A stretch of 64,000 nt of DNA from an uncultured Serinicoccus sp. (GTDB lineage Bacteria; Actinomycetota; Actinomycetes; Actinomycetales; Dermatophilaceae): positions 186,001 to 250,000 of the forward strand of contig NZ_CANKYH010000005.1 of NCBI RefSeq assembly GCF_947487915.1, written 5' to 3'. The notes under the pieces are model-generated. The model was not told the DNA's origin and made no database searches. It worked only from the letters and a program-made list of their open reading frames with translations. This document shows positions 19,632-28,101 of the stretch, piece by piece (within the stretch, counting starts at the first letter, position 1; each line of letters starts with the position of its first letter). The translations under genes and the position numbers were made by a program.

Positions 19632-20594
19632 TCACGGGCGGACCAGGGCCTGGACCTCGTTGACCTGCATGAGTCCCTCGCCGCTCTTGACGAAGGAGTG
19701 GAAGGGCTGCCACTCGCCCTGGATGCGCGCGTCGATCTGCCACTGGGCGTGGATCTCACCCTGGTAGGCGTCGTCCGGCTGGGTCTGGCTGGCCTGCTCG
19801 TAGGCGTGCCAGCAGGCGTCGGGGACGGTCCGCGGCGTGTCGTCCGCCTCGACCTCGCGACCACCGCCGGGGCAGCGCACGACCGGCCCCCCTCGGCCCT
19901 CGGGGTAGACGAGCAGCTCGGTGATGCGGCCCCGCATCTCGACCCCCGGGATGGACAGGTCGACGTGCAGCTCGTCCTCGCCCGCGTTGTAGAAGGCGAC
20001 GTCGTCGTTGACCCACGGCACAGCGCTGGGCGAGGAGAGCATGACCGGGTCGGGCACGTTGCCGCGGCGCACGAAACGGTCGATGAAGGCCTGCTGGTTG
20101 GGGGTGAGCTCGGTGAGCTCCGGGTCGTCGGGCTCGTAGATCCAGATGCCGACGGCGAAGAACAGACCGCCCGGCTCGATGTCGAAGGTCTTGCGGTCGA
20201 TGCCGCGCAGGCAGCGGTGCCAGTAGTAGTGCGTGCCCTCCGGCGGCGCCGGCAGCTCGGTGTCGCGCAGCTCGTCCGCGGTCAGCCGCTCGTGCCAGCA
20301 GTCCGGCAGGTCGTCCCCCTTGAGCACCTCGCGGATGCTGGGCCCGTCCGAGGCGTTGGCCGAGACGCACACCCCGCCCACCGAGTTGGGCGAGGCGATG
20401 AGCGAGCACGCCCCGCCACCGGTCTGGTAGGTCTTGATCCGCGTGCGGTTCTCGGAGGGCCACACCACCGGTTGACCCTCACGCGGCTCGGTGTTGACCC
20501 CGGCCTGGGCCACAGGAGGCACGGTCGTGAGCACGAGGGCACCGGCCAGGGCGGCCGCGGCGCCGCGCGAGCGCAGGGCGGGCATGCTTACCAT
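19632..20594 (-). CDS. Exported protein of unknown function in the pilus/secretion operon
   Basis: 320 residues from ATG 20594, which overlaps the preceding stop by 7 bases and has GGAG 8 bases upstream. An ATG at 20585 is the alternative. A Sec signal peptide (about 1-28, ending VAQA) precedes a mature protein with at least six Cys in separate segments (GGACSLIAS, GGVCVSANA, LPDCWHERL, HRCLRGID, VRCPGGGRE, DACWHAYE), so a disulfide-stabilised outer protein is likely. There is no membrane anchor or known domain that I recognise. Overlap with the lipoprotein gene and 33-base spacing to the LysM/BTAD-like gene place it in the same transcript. Confidence 0.72.
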   Translation of the reverse strand: MVSMPALRSRGAAAALAGALVLTTVPPVAQAGVNTEPREGQPVVWPSENRTRIKTYQTGGGACSLIASPNSVGGVCVSANASDGPSIREVLKGDDLPDCWHERLTADELRDTELPAPPEGTHYYWHRCLRGIDRKTFDIEPGGLFFAVGIWIYEPDDPELTELTPNQQAFIDRFVRRGNVPDPVMLSSPSAVPWVNDDVAFYNAGEDELHVDLSIPGVEMRGRITELLVYPEGRGGPVVRCPGGGREVEADDTPRTVPDACWHAYEQASQTQPDDAYQGEIHAQWQIDARIQGEWQPFHSFVKSGEGLMQVNEVQALVRP

Positions 20595-21334
20595 GATCGT
20601 GTCTCCACCTCGGTGGTCGAGCAGTTGATGGTGCCGGAGTACAGCGCCTCGACGAGATAGTCCCCCTCCGCGCCCGGGTCGTCCACGAGCGAGTACTCGA
20701 TCGACGACACCTCCAGACCCGTCATGCCGTCGTCCGAGCGCGAGGGATCGGCCGAGAACCCGTCCGTCACCATACATCCTTGGACCGACCATGTCCCGTC
20801 CTCCAGCTCGGTGACCTGCAGGGGGGTGAAGGGCAGCGGGCCGGGGTAGGCGCGACCGAACTCCTCCTCGAAGACCTCCACGAGACCTTCGTGGCCGGCC
20901 TCGTCGAGGGTGGCGAGCCAGCCCTCGTCGCGGGGGTCGTCGGCCGTCGCCGCGCGGGCGAACGCCTCGTTGAAGCGCTCGATGGCCAGGACGCGGGGGT
21001 CCTCGTCGAGCTCGCCCTCCTCGACGACGAGCGGGGGCGGCTCCGCGGTGAAGGTGGCCCACGTGTCCGGCCGGTCCTCAGCAGCCTCACCCGAGGACTG
21101 CTCCTCCTCCGGGGACTGCTGCTCCTCCGAGGTCTCCTCAGAGGTGGGCGCGGCCTCCTCGGTGGTCGGCTCGTCCGTCCCGGCGGCCGCGTCGTCGGAG
21201 GACAGGGCCGTCGGGGAGCTCTCCGGCACGTCGCTCGAGGTGCCGCAGGCTCCCAGCAGGAGCGGGAGCGCGCAGCCGGCCAGCAGCCGGGCGCGGGCAG
21301 GATCGGTCCTCGACGGGGAGGTCGTCGTCGTCAT
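20588..21334 (-). CDS. Lipoprotein of the pilus/secretion operon
   Basis: 248 residues with lipobox LLLGAC (Cys about 30). A Ser/Glu/Thr-rich spacer, strongly acidic (residues about 35-88), resembles a wall-spanning linker. The folded domain (about 90-248) contains two Cys (VQGCMVTDG and TINCSTTEV) and may be a small alpha/beta fold of the NTF2-like kind, which I cannot confirm. Ribosome binding site GAGG precedes ATG 21334. It starts 8 bases after the TadG-like gene. Likely a surface-anchored accessory of the pilus apparatus; function not known. Confidence 0.72.
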   Translation of the reverse strand: MTTTTSPSRTDPARARLLAGCALPLLLGACGTSSDVPESSPTALSSDDAAAGTDEPTTEEAAPTSEETSEEQQSPEEEQSSGEAAEDRPDTWATFTAEPPPLVVEEGELDEDPRVLAIERFNEAFARAATADDPRDEGWLATLDEAGHEGLVEVFEEEFGRAYPGPLPFTPLQVTELEDGTWSVQGCMVTDGFSADPSRSDDGMTGLEVSSIEYSLVDDPGAEGDYLVEALYSGTINCSTTEVETRSW

Positions 21335-21342
21335 CGTGGTCC

Positions 21343-21936
21343 TCAGGGAGCGGGGGGTCCGGGCTCAGGGTCGGGGTCGGGCGGTCCGGGCTCGGGGTCG
21401 GGGTCGGGCGGTCCGGGCTCGGGGTCGGGAGGTCCGGGCTCGGGTCCAGGATCCGGACCCGGGTCGGGCTCGGGCTCCGGCGGCGGCAGCAGCTCCCCGG
21501 CCACGGGCTCGGCGCGCCCGACGCCGGAGGCGCTGAGGCTGCGCACGCCCACCATGCCCAGCAGGGTCGTCGGGATCTGCGTCTCCACCCGCACGACCAT
21601 GGTGTAGGGGCGCGGGCTGTCCTCGGCCGGCTCGATGTCGGTAACACCGCAGCTGGTCACGGCGCTGCGCTGCAGCACCTGGGCGCAGTAGTCCCCGACG
21701 TTGCGTCTGGCCTGCTGCGGGTCCAGGGTGGCCGGCGGCTCGGGCTCGACGGCCTGGGCACCGGCCCGTGCGGCCTCCTCGGCGTAGGCGACCGCCTGGC
21801 TGCGGGCATTGAGCTGGCGCGAGGCGTCGATGACCAGCCCGGCGATGAGCAGCAGGGACAGGGCCACCACCGGGATCACCGGGAGGATCGACCCCCGCTC
21901 CCGGCCGGCGCGCAGCACCTGCGCGAGCCGGCTCAC
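21343..21936 (-). CDS. TadG-like pilus assembly protein with Pro/Asp/Glu/Gly tail
   Basis: 197 residues from a GTG at 21936 that overlaps the previous stop (GTGA). The N-terminus ERGSILPVIPVVALSLLLIAGLVIDASRQLNARSQA is the TadE/TadG-type membrane helix with its helical continuation (quoted here as residues 13-48 in outline). Two Cys follow (DYCAQVL, TSCGVTD). The last 45 residues are a repetitive tail of PEP, PDP and PGP units. TadG-type minor pseudopilins sit in the membrane and help Flp pilus assembly. The tail is unusual and is encoded by near-identical DNA repeats (see the repeat entry). Confidence 0.78.
   Translation of the reverse strand: MSRLAQVLRAGRERGSILPVIPVVALSLLLIAGLVIDASRQLNARSQAVAYAEEAARAGAQAVEPEPPATLDPQQARRNVGDYCAQVLQRSAVTSCGVTDIEPAEDSPRPYTMVVRVETQIPTTLLGMVGVRSLSASGVGRAEPVAGELLPPPEPEPDPGPDPGPEPGPPDPEPGPPDPDPEPGPPDPDPEPGPPAP
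21355..21475. repeat. Tandem GC-rich repeats coding the TadG-like tail
   Basis: Imperfect direct repeats of about 30 bases built on GGTCCGGGCTCGGGGTCGG (read on the plus strand; copies near 21367, 21396, 21420 and 21440). They encode the P-D-P-E-P-G-P pattern. Such units can gain or lose copies by slippage, changing tail length in frame. Confidence 0.7.
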
Positions 21937-22355
21937 GGGTCCACCCCGCGGTACTGGTCCACGACGGAGGCGAAGGAGGAGGAGGGAGAGACGCTCCCGG
22001 GCGCGCCGGGCATACCGATGTCGGACAGGGAGTAGCTGCAGCTGGCCTGGACGGTCAGGGTCGAGCCGGGCTCGAAGTCGCCGGTGATCTGCACCGTGAG
22101 GCTCGCCGGGCACCCCTCGATCGCCCGGGTGTTCTCCCGGAGCACCGCCATCGCGCTGCTGCGCGCCTCCGGCATCGACCGGGCCTGGGTGGCGACCCGG
22201 GCGGCGTCGCGGGTACCGGCCTCGAGGTGACCGTTGGCCCAGGCGACCCGGCCGAAGGTCCAGGCCAGGGCGAGCATGAGGAGCACGATGGGCGCGGCGA
22301 AGGCGAACTCGAGCGCGATGGACCCGCGCTCCCGGGTGGCGGTATGCCGTCCCAT
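21933..22355 (-). CDS. TadE-like pseudopilin
   Basis: 140 residues. The start is MGRHTATRERGSIALEFAFA, with the TadE motif RGSxALEFAxxxP followed by one membrane helix (about 18-40). The mature part carries a Cys pair (IEGCPASL and VQASCSYS), probably oxidised outside the cell. TadE-like minor pseudopilins are processed by a prepilin peptidase and are needed for Flp pilus biogenesis. It overlaps the TadG-like gene (GTGA) and follows another TadE-like gene by 55 bases. Confidence 0.85.
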   Translation of the reverse strand: MGRHTATRERGSIALEFAFAAPIVLLMLALAWTFGRVAWANGHLEAGTRDAARVATQARSMPEARSSAMAVLRENTRAIEGCPASLTVQITGDFEPGSTLTVQASCSYSLSDIGMPGAPGSVSPSSSFASVVDQYRGVDP

Positions 22356-22410
22356 GTCGTCCTCGTCTCGGTGTGTGCTCTGCAGTCGGTGGTCTCTGGA
22401 GGGGGGTGGG

Positions 22411-22875
22411 TCAGGGCGCCAGCTCGGGCTCGAGGAAGCGCTCCACCGTCCCGGAGGCGTCGGCCGTGGCGGTCAGCCGCAGCCCCGGCACGAGCGTGAT
22501 GACGCGCCCGCTCACCGTCACCGTCACCCGGGCGGTGCCGTCGCCCTCCTCGACGTAGGAGCTCCCCACCTCGGGCTCCACGAGGCCCGGGCCGCCGACG
22601 TTGGCGGCGAAGCGCTCGGTGCGGGCGAGCGCGTCGGGCTCCAGCGCGGCGTAGTCGGAGCGGTCCTCGGCGAGGCGGAGCATGGACACCCCCTCCCGGG
22701 CCGCGTGCGTGGCGGCGGCCCGGCCGTAGAAGAAGAACGCCGCCTGCAGGCTGAAGAAGATCAACGAGAGCAGGACCGGCGCCACGATCGCCAGCTCCAG
22801 GGCCGAGCTACCGCGGTCGACGCCCCTACGGGCCTCCCGCCGCGTCCGCACCTGCGGGCGACGGCGGAGGGGCAT
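22411..22875 (-). CDS. TadE-like pseudopilin, second copy
   Basis: 154 residues. A basic leader (MPLRRRPQVRTRREARR) is followed by DRGSSALELAIVAPVLL, the TadE-type processing/helix region (about 20-45). The rest is soluble and lacks Cys. Its ATG overlaps the Flp stop by one base (TGATG), indicating coupled translation. It differs from the neighbour at 21933 and is probably a separate subunit rather than a recent duplicate. Confidence 0.83.
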   Translation of the reverse strand: MPLRRRPQVRTRREARRGVDRGSSALELAIVAPVLLSLIFFSLQAAFFFYGRAAATHAAREGVSMLRLAEDRSDYAALEPDALARTERFAANVGGPGLVEPEVGSSYVEEGDGTARVTVTVSGRVITLVPGLRLTATADASGTVERFLEPELAP

Positions 22876-23084
22876 CAGCAGGTGCCGCCCGGCCCCACGT
22901 TGCCGCACGACTCGACCTGCGCGGCCCGCGTGGCGATGACGTTGTAGACGGCCGCCCCGATGAGGGCCGCCGCGACGACGACCACCGCCGCGATGAGCGC
23001 CCACTCCAGTGCGGACGCCCCACGGTCCTTCTGGGCGATCAGGTCGCGCCGGACACGCAGCGCATACGCTCTCATCGATTTCAT
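22875..23084 (-). CDS. flp: Flp-type major pilin
   Basis: 69 residues from ATG 23084, with GAGGGG as ribosome binding site; a GTG six bases upstream is possible. A basic leader is followed by DRGASALEWALIAAVVVV, the prepilin cleavage site (after Gly) and hydrophobic helix of Flp pilins, with the conserved Glu at +5. The mature pilin of about 45 residues ends in ESCGNVGPGGTC, with two Cys that could form a small terminal loop. Flp subunits polymerise into thin adhesive pili. It is the first gene after a 96-base gap with a hairpin, so it may have its own promoter, as major pilin genes often do. Confidence 0.85.
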   Translation of the reverse strand: MKSMRAYALRVRRDLIAQKDRGASALEWALIAAVVVVAAALIGAAVYNVIATRAAQVESCGNVGPGGTC

Positions 23085-23107
23085 GGACACCCCTCGGTCA
23101 TGGTCTT

Positions 23108-23130
23108 GACCCCGGCGAGAAACCGGGGTC
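23108..23130 (-). terminator. Hairpin between TadC and Flp genes
   Basis: Perfect 8-bp stem GACCCCGG/CCGGGGTC (23108-23115, 23123-23130) with loop CGAGAAA. It lies 57 bases after the TadC stop and 24 before the flp start on the minus strand. It may attenuate read-through so that flp is expressed separately, or protect the flp mRNA 5' end. Confidence 0.5.
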
Positions 23131-23186
23131 GCAACTCAGGATAGTTGCACACCTACCCAGACGACGCCAGTCGGTCGGAGGTTCCC

Positions 23187-24131
23187 TCAGATCGCCTGCT
23201 CGGTCATGAGCGCGACCAGGGCCGGGTAGGCGAGGTAGACCAGGAACGCGACGACGAGCAGCATCTGGGCGATGAGCATGGACTGGGAGCGCTCCCCCTC
23301 GTCCCCCTCGGCCTCGGACAGCGCCTTGCGCCGCATGGTGGTGGCGCGGGCGGTGAGGGACTGCCGGATCTTGGCCCCGTCGTCGGCGGCGAGGACCAGC
23401 GCGCCGGACAGGCTCTCCAGCTCCTCCAGGCCGATGTCCTTGCCCAGCCGCCCCAGCGCCTCCCACGGCGTGGTGCCGAAGAGGCGCGCGTTGGCCAAGG
23501 TCTGCCGGATCCGGACCACGGACCAGTGGTCGCTCACCGAGGAGGCCGCGAGGAGCGCCTCGGGCAGGCCGCGTCCACCGGCGAGGTTCATGGCCACCAG
23601 GTCGAGGAAGATCCCCACCGTCCGCCGGAACTCCCGGCGCCGCTGCTCGGCCTCGGCCCGCAACGACAGGTCGGGCAGGAAGAAGCCGAGCAGGCCCAGC
23701 AGGAGCCCCAGCCCGAGGGGCATGGACGGGCCGATGTCGAGGCCACCGAGGCGCAGCGCCCCCCACACCAGGGGCCCCACGAGGAGCAGCATCGTGCCGC
23801 TCACGACCTTGAGCGCCAGCATGGCACCGACGCTGCGGTTGAGGATGGTGAGGTCGGCGCGGTGGCGGCTCATCTGCCAGCCACGCTGGGCGGCCAGCAC
23901 CTCGAAGCGGTCCGCGAGGCCGGTCATGACCGAACGACCCCGGCTGCTCATGTCGGCGAACGACGTGTCGTACTCCGACAGCGTGTGGGTCTGCATCGAG
24001 CGCGAGCCGGCGTCGATGCGGGCCACCAGGGTGGCCACGCCGGGCCGCGGCCGCAGCAGCATGCGGATGAAGAGGTAGACACCCAGGCCGACGAGACCCC
24101 CGGCCAGCATGGGCCAGACCATCGAGCTCAC
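23187..24131 (-). CDS. tadC: TadC-like inner-membrane platform protein
   Basis: 314 residues from a GTG that overlaps the TadB stop (GTGA); ATG 24122 is an alternative. It has an N-terminal helix (about 5-22), two helices in the middle (about 110-160), the T2SSF domain (RREFRRTVGIFLDLVAMNLAGG, about 180-200) and a C-terminal helix. Polytopic TadB/TadC pairs form the base on which TadA acts to extrude Flp pilin. Placement directly after tadB is the canonical order. Confidence 0.88.
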   Translation of the reverse strand: MSSMVWPMLAGGLVGLGVYLFIRMLLRPRPGVATLVARIDAGSRSMQTHTLSEYDTSFADMSSRGRSVMTGLADRFEVLAAQRGWQMSRHRADLTILNRSVGAMLALKVVSGTMLLLVGPLVWGALRLGGLDIGPSMPLGLGLLLGLLGFFLPDLSLRAEAEQRRREFRRTVGIFLDLVAMNLAGGRGLPEALLAASSVSDHWSVVRIRQTLANARLFGTTPWEALGRLGKDIGLEELESLSGALVLAADDGAKIRQSLTARATTMRRKALSEAEGDEGERSQSMLIAQMLLVVAFLVYLAYPALVALMTEQAI

Positions 24132-25069
24132 CGTCGGCCCCCGCGATCGGTCCGACCGGTCTGGGCGCCCTCGCGCACGTCGTCGAGCAGCTGCTCCATG
24201 TCCCGGGCCCGGGCCTCCCGGTTGACCACGAGGAACCGGCTGAGCTTCTGCGGCTCGGACAGCTTGCGCATCCACAGCAGACCGCCGGCGAACAGGCCCG
24301 CCACGACGAGCAGCACGCCCTGGCCGGCGAGGCTGGCGTAGGGCTCGACGTAGACGCGGTTGAAGAGGGCCAGACCCCCCATGACGGACAGCACGATGAT
24401 GACGATGATCTTCACCGAGCGCCGGATGGAGCGCCGGCTGGCGGAGATGCGCCGCCGCATGTCCAGCTCCTCCCGGGTCGAGACCGCGAGCGCGCCCAGG
24501 ACGTCGCGCAGACCAGGCCCCCGCAGCCGCGCGTTGAGCACGAGCGCCGAGCAGATGACGTCGGCGGAGGGGTCGTCCAGGTCCTCGGCGAAGTCGATGA
24601 GCGCCTCCGACAGCGGCTCACGGATGCGCAGCCGGTCGACGAGGAGGTTGAGCGAGGACCGGATCGAGGGGCCGGCGTTGACCGCCGTGGCGGGGATGGC
24701 CTGCTCCAGCCCGACGGCCCCGGCGATGGTGTCGCGCAACGACTCGGTCCACGTCGCCAGCGCCTCGAGCTTGTTGATGCCGGCGGTCTCGGCACGGGAG
24801 TCGCCGGTGAGCTGGTCCCAGAGCCCGGCGAGCAGCCCGATCCCGATCGCGGCCACCACCCACCGGGTGAGCAGGAGCACGAGCAGCCCGACCACGATGC
24901 CGGCGACGAGACGGCGGCTGACCCCGCCCAGCGTGACGTTCTCGAAGCGCCGGGGCGTGGACGGGTCGCGCTCGGGCAGACCGACGACCGCGAGCACGGC
25001 GACGTAGAGCCCGAGGCCGACGACCGCACCGGTCGCCATGGGCAGGAGCAGGGTGTAGAGCTGGCCCAT
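24128..25069 (-). CDS. tadB: TadB-like inner-membrane platform protein
   Basis: 313 residues. N-terminal helices (about 5-30 and 60-85) are followed by a cytoplasmic T2SSF domain (LATWTESLRDTIAGAVGLEQAI near 108-130) and two C-terminal helices (about 230-285). The C-terminus is basic (GRTDRGGRR). Its ATG overlaps the TadA stop by one base, and its own stop overlaps the TadC start. It functions with TadC as the membrane platform of the Flp pilus system. Confidence 0.88.
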   Translation of the reverse strand: MGQLYTLLLPMATGAVVGLGLYVAVLAVVGLPERDPSTPRRFENVTLGGVSRRLVAGIVVGLLVLLLTRWVVAAIGIGLLAGLWDQLTGDSRAETAGINKLEALATWTESLRDTIAGAVGLEQAIPATAVNAGPSIRSSLNLLVDRLRIREPLSEALIDFAEDLDDPSADVICSALVLNARLRGPGLRDVLGALAVSTREELDMRRRISASRRSIRRSVKIIVIIVLSVMGGLALFNRVYVEPYASLAGQGVLLVVAGLFAGGLLWMRKLSEPQKLSRFLVVNREARARDMEQLLDDVREGAQTGRTDRGGRR

Positions 25070-26427
25070 CAGTCCCACCGGGTGACCGGCGTCGGCGTGT
25101 AGCCGAAGGGCACCAGGTCGTCGATGCACTCGATGGGCGCCTTGGCCCGGGCCACCCCGTCCGGACCGGCTGCGAAGACCTCGGAGGAGAGCACGCGGCC
25201 GTCCACGCCGGTGACCTCCCGGATCGACTGCACGCCACGCATCAGGCCACCGCCCGTGGCGTGCTCGTTCTTCTTGCGCAGGAACACGACGAAGTTGACG
25301 GACCCGGCGATGAGCATGTGCGTGGCCTCGACGGGAAGGTTCTCCTCGGCCTGCAACGCATACGTCGCGATGCGGTTGAAGACCTCCATCGAGGAGTTGG
25401 CGTGGATCGTCGACAGGGACCCGTCGTTGCCCTGGCTCATCGCGTTGAGCATGGTGACGATCTCGTCGCCCAGCACCTCGCCGACGATGACCCGCGAGGG
25501 GTTCATCCGCAGGCTGCGGCGCACCAGCTCGGCCATCGTCACCATGCCGACGCCCTCGGAGTTGGGCAGCCGCTCCTCGAAGGCGACGACGTTGGGGTGC
25601 TGGTCCTCGAACTTGTCCAGACCCAGCTCCAAGGCCCGCTCCACCGTGATGAGCCGCTCCTCGGCCGGGATCTCGGCGGCCATCGCGCGCAGCATCGTGG
25701 TCTTGCCCGAGTTGGTGGCCCCCGCGATCATGATGTTCTTGCGGGCCGCGACCGCCGCCTTGAGGAAGCGCATGACGTCCTCGCTGAAGGTCTGGGTGGC
25801 CATGAGGTCCTCCAGGCTGACCTGGCCGAGGCGGGCCCGCCGGATCGACAGCGAGGGCCGCTGGCAGACCCCCATCACGGCCGAGAGCCGGGAGCCGTCC
25901 GGCAGCCGCAGGTCCAGCTGGGGGTTGGCGGAGTCGAACGGCCGCGAGGTCAGACCGACGTTGGCCGCGAGGATCTGGATGAGCTCGATGAGCTCCTCGT
26001 CGCTGTCCGCGACCGGGGGCGCGATCTCCTCGTGGCCGTCGGCGTACCCCACGAAGACCCGGTCGCAGCCGTTGATGTCGATGTTCTCGACCTCGCGGTC
26101 CTCCAGCAGCGGCTGCAGCCGACCGACCCCGAAGAGGGCGGCATGGATGGCCGCGGCGACCCGCTCCTCCTCCTCCGCGGTCGGCGGCACGCGCCCCTCG
26201 GTGATCATGAGGGTCGCGTGGTCCTCGAGGACCTGGACGATGAGGGAGCGGGCGAAGTGCCGCTCGTCCTCGCTGCTCATGGGCGAGCGGCCGGCGACCT
26301 CGTCGCGACGACGCTGCTGGTTGAGCCGGTCGGCGACCTGCGAGCGCAGGGTGCGCACCAGCTGGTTCATCTCCGCCTGCTGCTCGGGGCTCGCGCCCGT
26401 CAGCAGGGGGGTCGAGGACGTGGTCAT
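25069..26427 (-). CDS. tadA: TadA/CpaF secretion ATPase
   Basis: 452 residues. An N-terminal helical domain leads to the GSPII_E core with Walker A GATNSGKTTML (about 234-244), an Asp/Glu box (RVIVGEVLGDEIVTML) and the His-containing STIHANSS motif. VENIDINGCDRVFVGYADG near 115-133 is typical of the CpaF clade. This hexameric cytoplasmic ATPase powers Flp pilin polymerisation. It overlaps the TadZ stop (ATGA) upstream and the TadB start downstream. Confidence 0.93.
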   Translation of the reverse strand: MTTSSTPLLTGASPEQQAEMNQLVRTLRSQVADRLNQQRRRDEVAGRSPMSSEDERHFARSLIVQVLEDHATLMITEGRVPPTAEEEERVAAAIHAALFGVGRLQPLLEDREVENIDINGCDRVFVGYADGHEEIAPPVADSDEELIELIQILAANVGLTSRPFDSANPQLDLRLPDGSRLSAVMGVCQRPSLSIRRARLGQVSLEDLMATQTFSEDVMRFLKAAVAARKNIMIAGATNSGKTTMLRAMAAEIPAEERLITVERALELGLDKFEDQHPNVVAFEERLPNSEGVGMVTMAELVRRSLRMNPSRVIVGEVLGDEIVTMLNAMSQGNDGSLSTIHANSSMEVFNRIATYALQAEENLPVEATHMLIAGSVNFVVFLRKKNEHATGGGLMRGVQSIREVTGVDGRVLSSEVFAAGPDGVARAKAPIECIDDLVPFGYTPTPVTRWD

Positions 26428-27416
26428 CGCAGGCTCCACCTCTTCTTCCTGGATCGCTCGCGGCGCAGACGCCGCTCACCATGGGCCTCGTCGGACTCAC
26501 CGGTGTCGGCGTCCGCCGCCGGGTCGGCAGGTCCACCCCCGGGTATGCCGTCGGCCGGCTCCTCCTGCCCCGTCGCGGCGTCGGGGGCGGGGGGTGGGTC
26601 ATCGGCCGTCGGGTCCGCGTCCCCGGGCCTGTCGGTCCCGGCGTCGAGGACCACGGCGGGGCCGAGGGCCGCGACGAGACGCTCGACGAGGGAGCGGCCC
26701 GAACGCACCAGCATCGTGCGCTCCGGGCGCGACACCGGGTCGCCGTGGAACATCCGCTCCGGGCGCGGGTCGAGGGCGACCTGGCCGAGGTCCAGCACCT
26801 CGGGGAAGTCGGCCCGCACGGTGGCGATCGCCGAGGACGCCTCGTCCTGGCGCTGCACGCCGGAGAGCGCGACCAGCCCGATCCGGGGGGCGTCCGCCCC
26901 GAGGGCGGCGAAGGTCTGCGTCAGCACGGTCAGCCGCTCGCGCATGTGCATGACGCTGGCCGGCTCGGCCCGCACGACGCCGACCACGAGGTCGCTGCGC
27001 TGCACCAGCGAGAGCTGGCCGGAGCGCGCGGCGAGCTGGCCGGCGTCGACGACCACGTCGGTGCCCGGCACCTCCCGGAAGGCGCGGGCGAGCGTCGGCC
27101 ACAGCGCGGCCGACGCCTCGGCCTGCTCCGAGGTCTCCAGCCCGACGAGCACCTGCTGGCCACCGAGGGCCACCTGCGAGTGGTCCAGGACGACGCCCGA
27201 GGACAGTCCGTGCCGGGCCAGCGGCAGCAGGGTGAGCAGCCCCGGGTGCTGGGTCAGGGCCAGGCCCGACTCGGAGGGGAGCCGCATGAGCAGGTCGCCG
27301 CCGTTGCCGTCGGCGTCGACGAGCAGCGTCTGGCGCGGCCAGAGGGCGGCCACGAGCATCGCGGTGCTCGTGACGCCGGGTGCGCCCTTGGCGCTGAAGA
27401 AGGAGATCAGGGCCAT
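26424..27416 (-). CDS. TadZ/CpaE-like ParA-fold localisation protein
   Basis: 330 residues. The deviant Walker A FSAKGAPGVTSTAML (about 6-20) and LLVDADGNGGDL are the ParA/MinD fold. The usual GKT Lys is replaced (GVTST), as in TadZ/CpaE-type pseudo-ATPases. The last 75 residues are a Pro/Asp/Ala-rich tail ending in a basic patch (RRERSRKKRW). Such proteins place the pilus machine at a pole or septum. Position between the CpaB-like gene (7-base gap) and tadA (ATGA overlap) is typical. Confidence 0.82.
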   Translation of the reverse strand: MALISFFSAKGAPGVTSTAMLVAALWPRQTLLVDADGNGGDLLMRLPSESGLALTQHPGLLTLLPLARHGLSSGVVLDHSQVALGGQQVLVGLETSEQAEASAALWPTLARAFREVPGTDVVVDAGQLAARSGQLSLVQRSDLVVGVVRAEPASVMHMRERLTVLTQTFAALGADAPRIGLVALSGVQRQDEASSAIATVRADFPEVLDLGQVALDPRPERMFHGDPVSRPERTMLVRSGRSLVERLVAALGPAVVLDAGTDRPGDADPTADDPPPAPDAATGQEEPADGIPGGGPADPAADADTGESDEAHGERRLRRERSRKKRWSLR

Positions 27417-27423
27417 GTCGAGC

Positions 27424-28101
27424 TCACTCCGTGCGCCAGTCGACCACCGGCGTGGTGTCGGCCGGCAGCAGCGACAGCGCCACGGTCCCGGTCGCGCTCG
27501 CGGCGACGACGGCGGGTGCGGCGTCCTCGGGCAGGAGCAACGTGACGTGGATGGTGTCGCTGGTGTCGACGACCGGGCCGACCGCGACCACCTTGGCGGC
27601 CTCGACCAGCTGCTCGGCGTCCTCGGCGGCGGCCACCGCCGACTCGGGGACCGTCGCGAAGACCCGCACGATGTCGCCGGCCTGCACCGCGTCGGCCGGC
27701 CGCCTGGGGGACGCCACGACCACGCCGACCTGCTGCACCCCCGGCCCGGCCAGCTCGGACGGGGTGAACATCTGGCCCGAGACCAGGCTGCCCTCCGGGA
27801 TGGTGCTGACCGCCTGGGAGCCGACGAACTGCGGCAGCGACTCGGCGCTCACCACCTGGGCGCCCTCCTCGAAGGCGATCTCGGTCACGGTGAAGTCGTC
27901 CTCGGTCACCGCCGCACCCTGCTGGATCGTCTGGGCCGCGACGAGGACCTGCACGCGGTTGCCGGTGCGGTAGACGAGGAGCGCGCTGCCGAGGGCCCCG
28001 ACGAGGACCAGCAGGAGCGCCAGCAGCGCGAGGGCGGGCCGCTTGTCGCGGCTGCGCGCGGGCAGACGTGACGCGTTCGCGCCAGAGGTGGCGGTGGTCA
28101 T
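27424..28101 (-). CDS. CpaB/RcpC-like SAF-domain pilus protein
   Basis: 225 residues from ATG 28101, with AGGGGA upstream. A short basic cytoplasmic start is followed by one membrane helix (about 23-45), then a SAF domain (about 52-115; AAQTIQQGAAVTEDDFTV, FVGSQAVSTIPEGSLV) and an RcpC-like beta domain. It resides in the membrane with an extracytoplasmic C-terminus and probably binds peptidoglycan or stabilises pilus export. It is the first gene of the Tad array, divergent from the rhodanese gene, so the array's main promoter should lie in 28102-28251. Confidence 0.85.
   Translation of the reverse strand: MTTATSGANASRLPARSRDKRPALALLALLLVLVGALGSALLVYRTGNRVQVLVAAQTIQQGAAVTEDDFTVTEIAFEEGAQVVSAESLPQFVGSQAVSTIPEGSLVSGQMFTPSELAGPGVQQVGVVVASPRRPADAVQAGDIVRVFATVPESAVAAAEDAEQLVEAAKVVAVGPVVDTSDTIHVTLLLPEDAAPAVVAASATGTVALSLLPADTTPVVDWRTE

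Noticed and set aside
21355..21475. CRISPR-like array
   Set aside because: Repeats are coding, contiguous and lack spacers.
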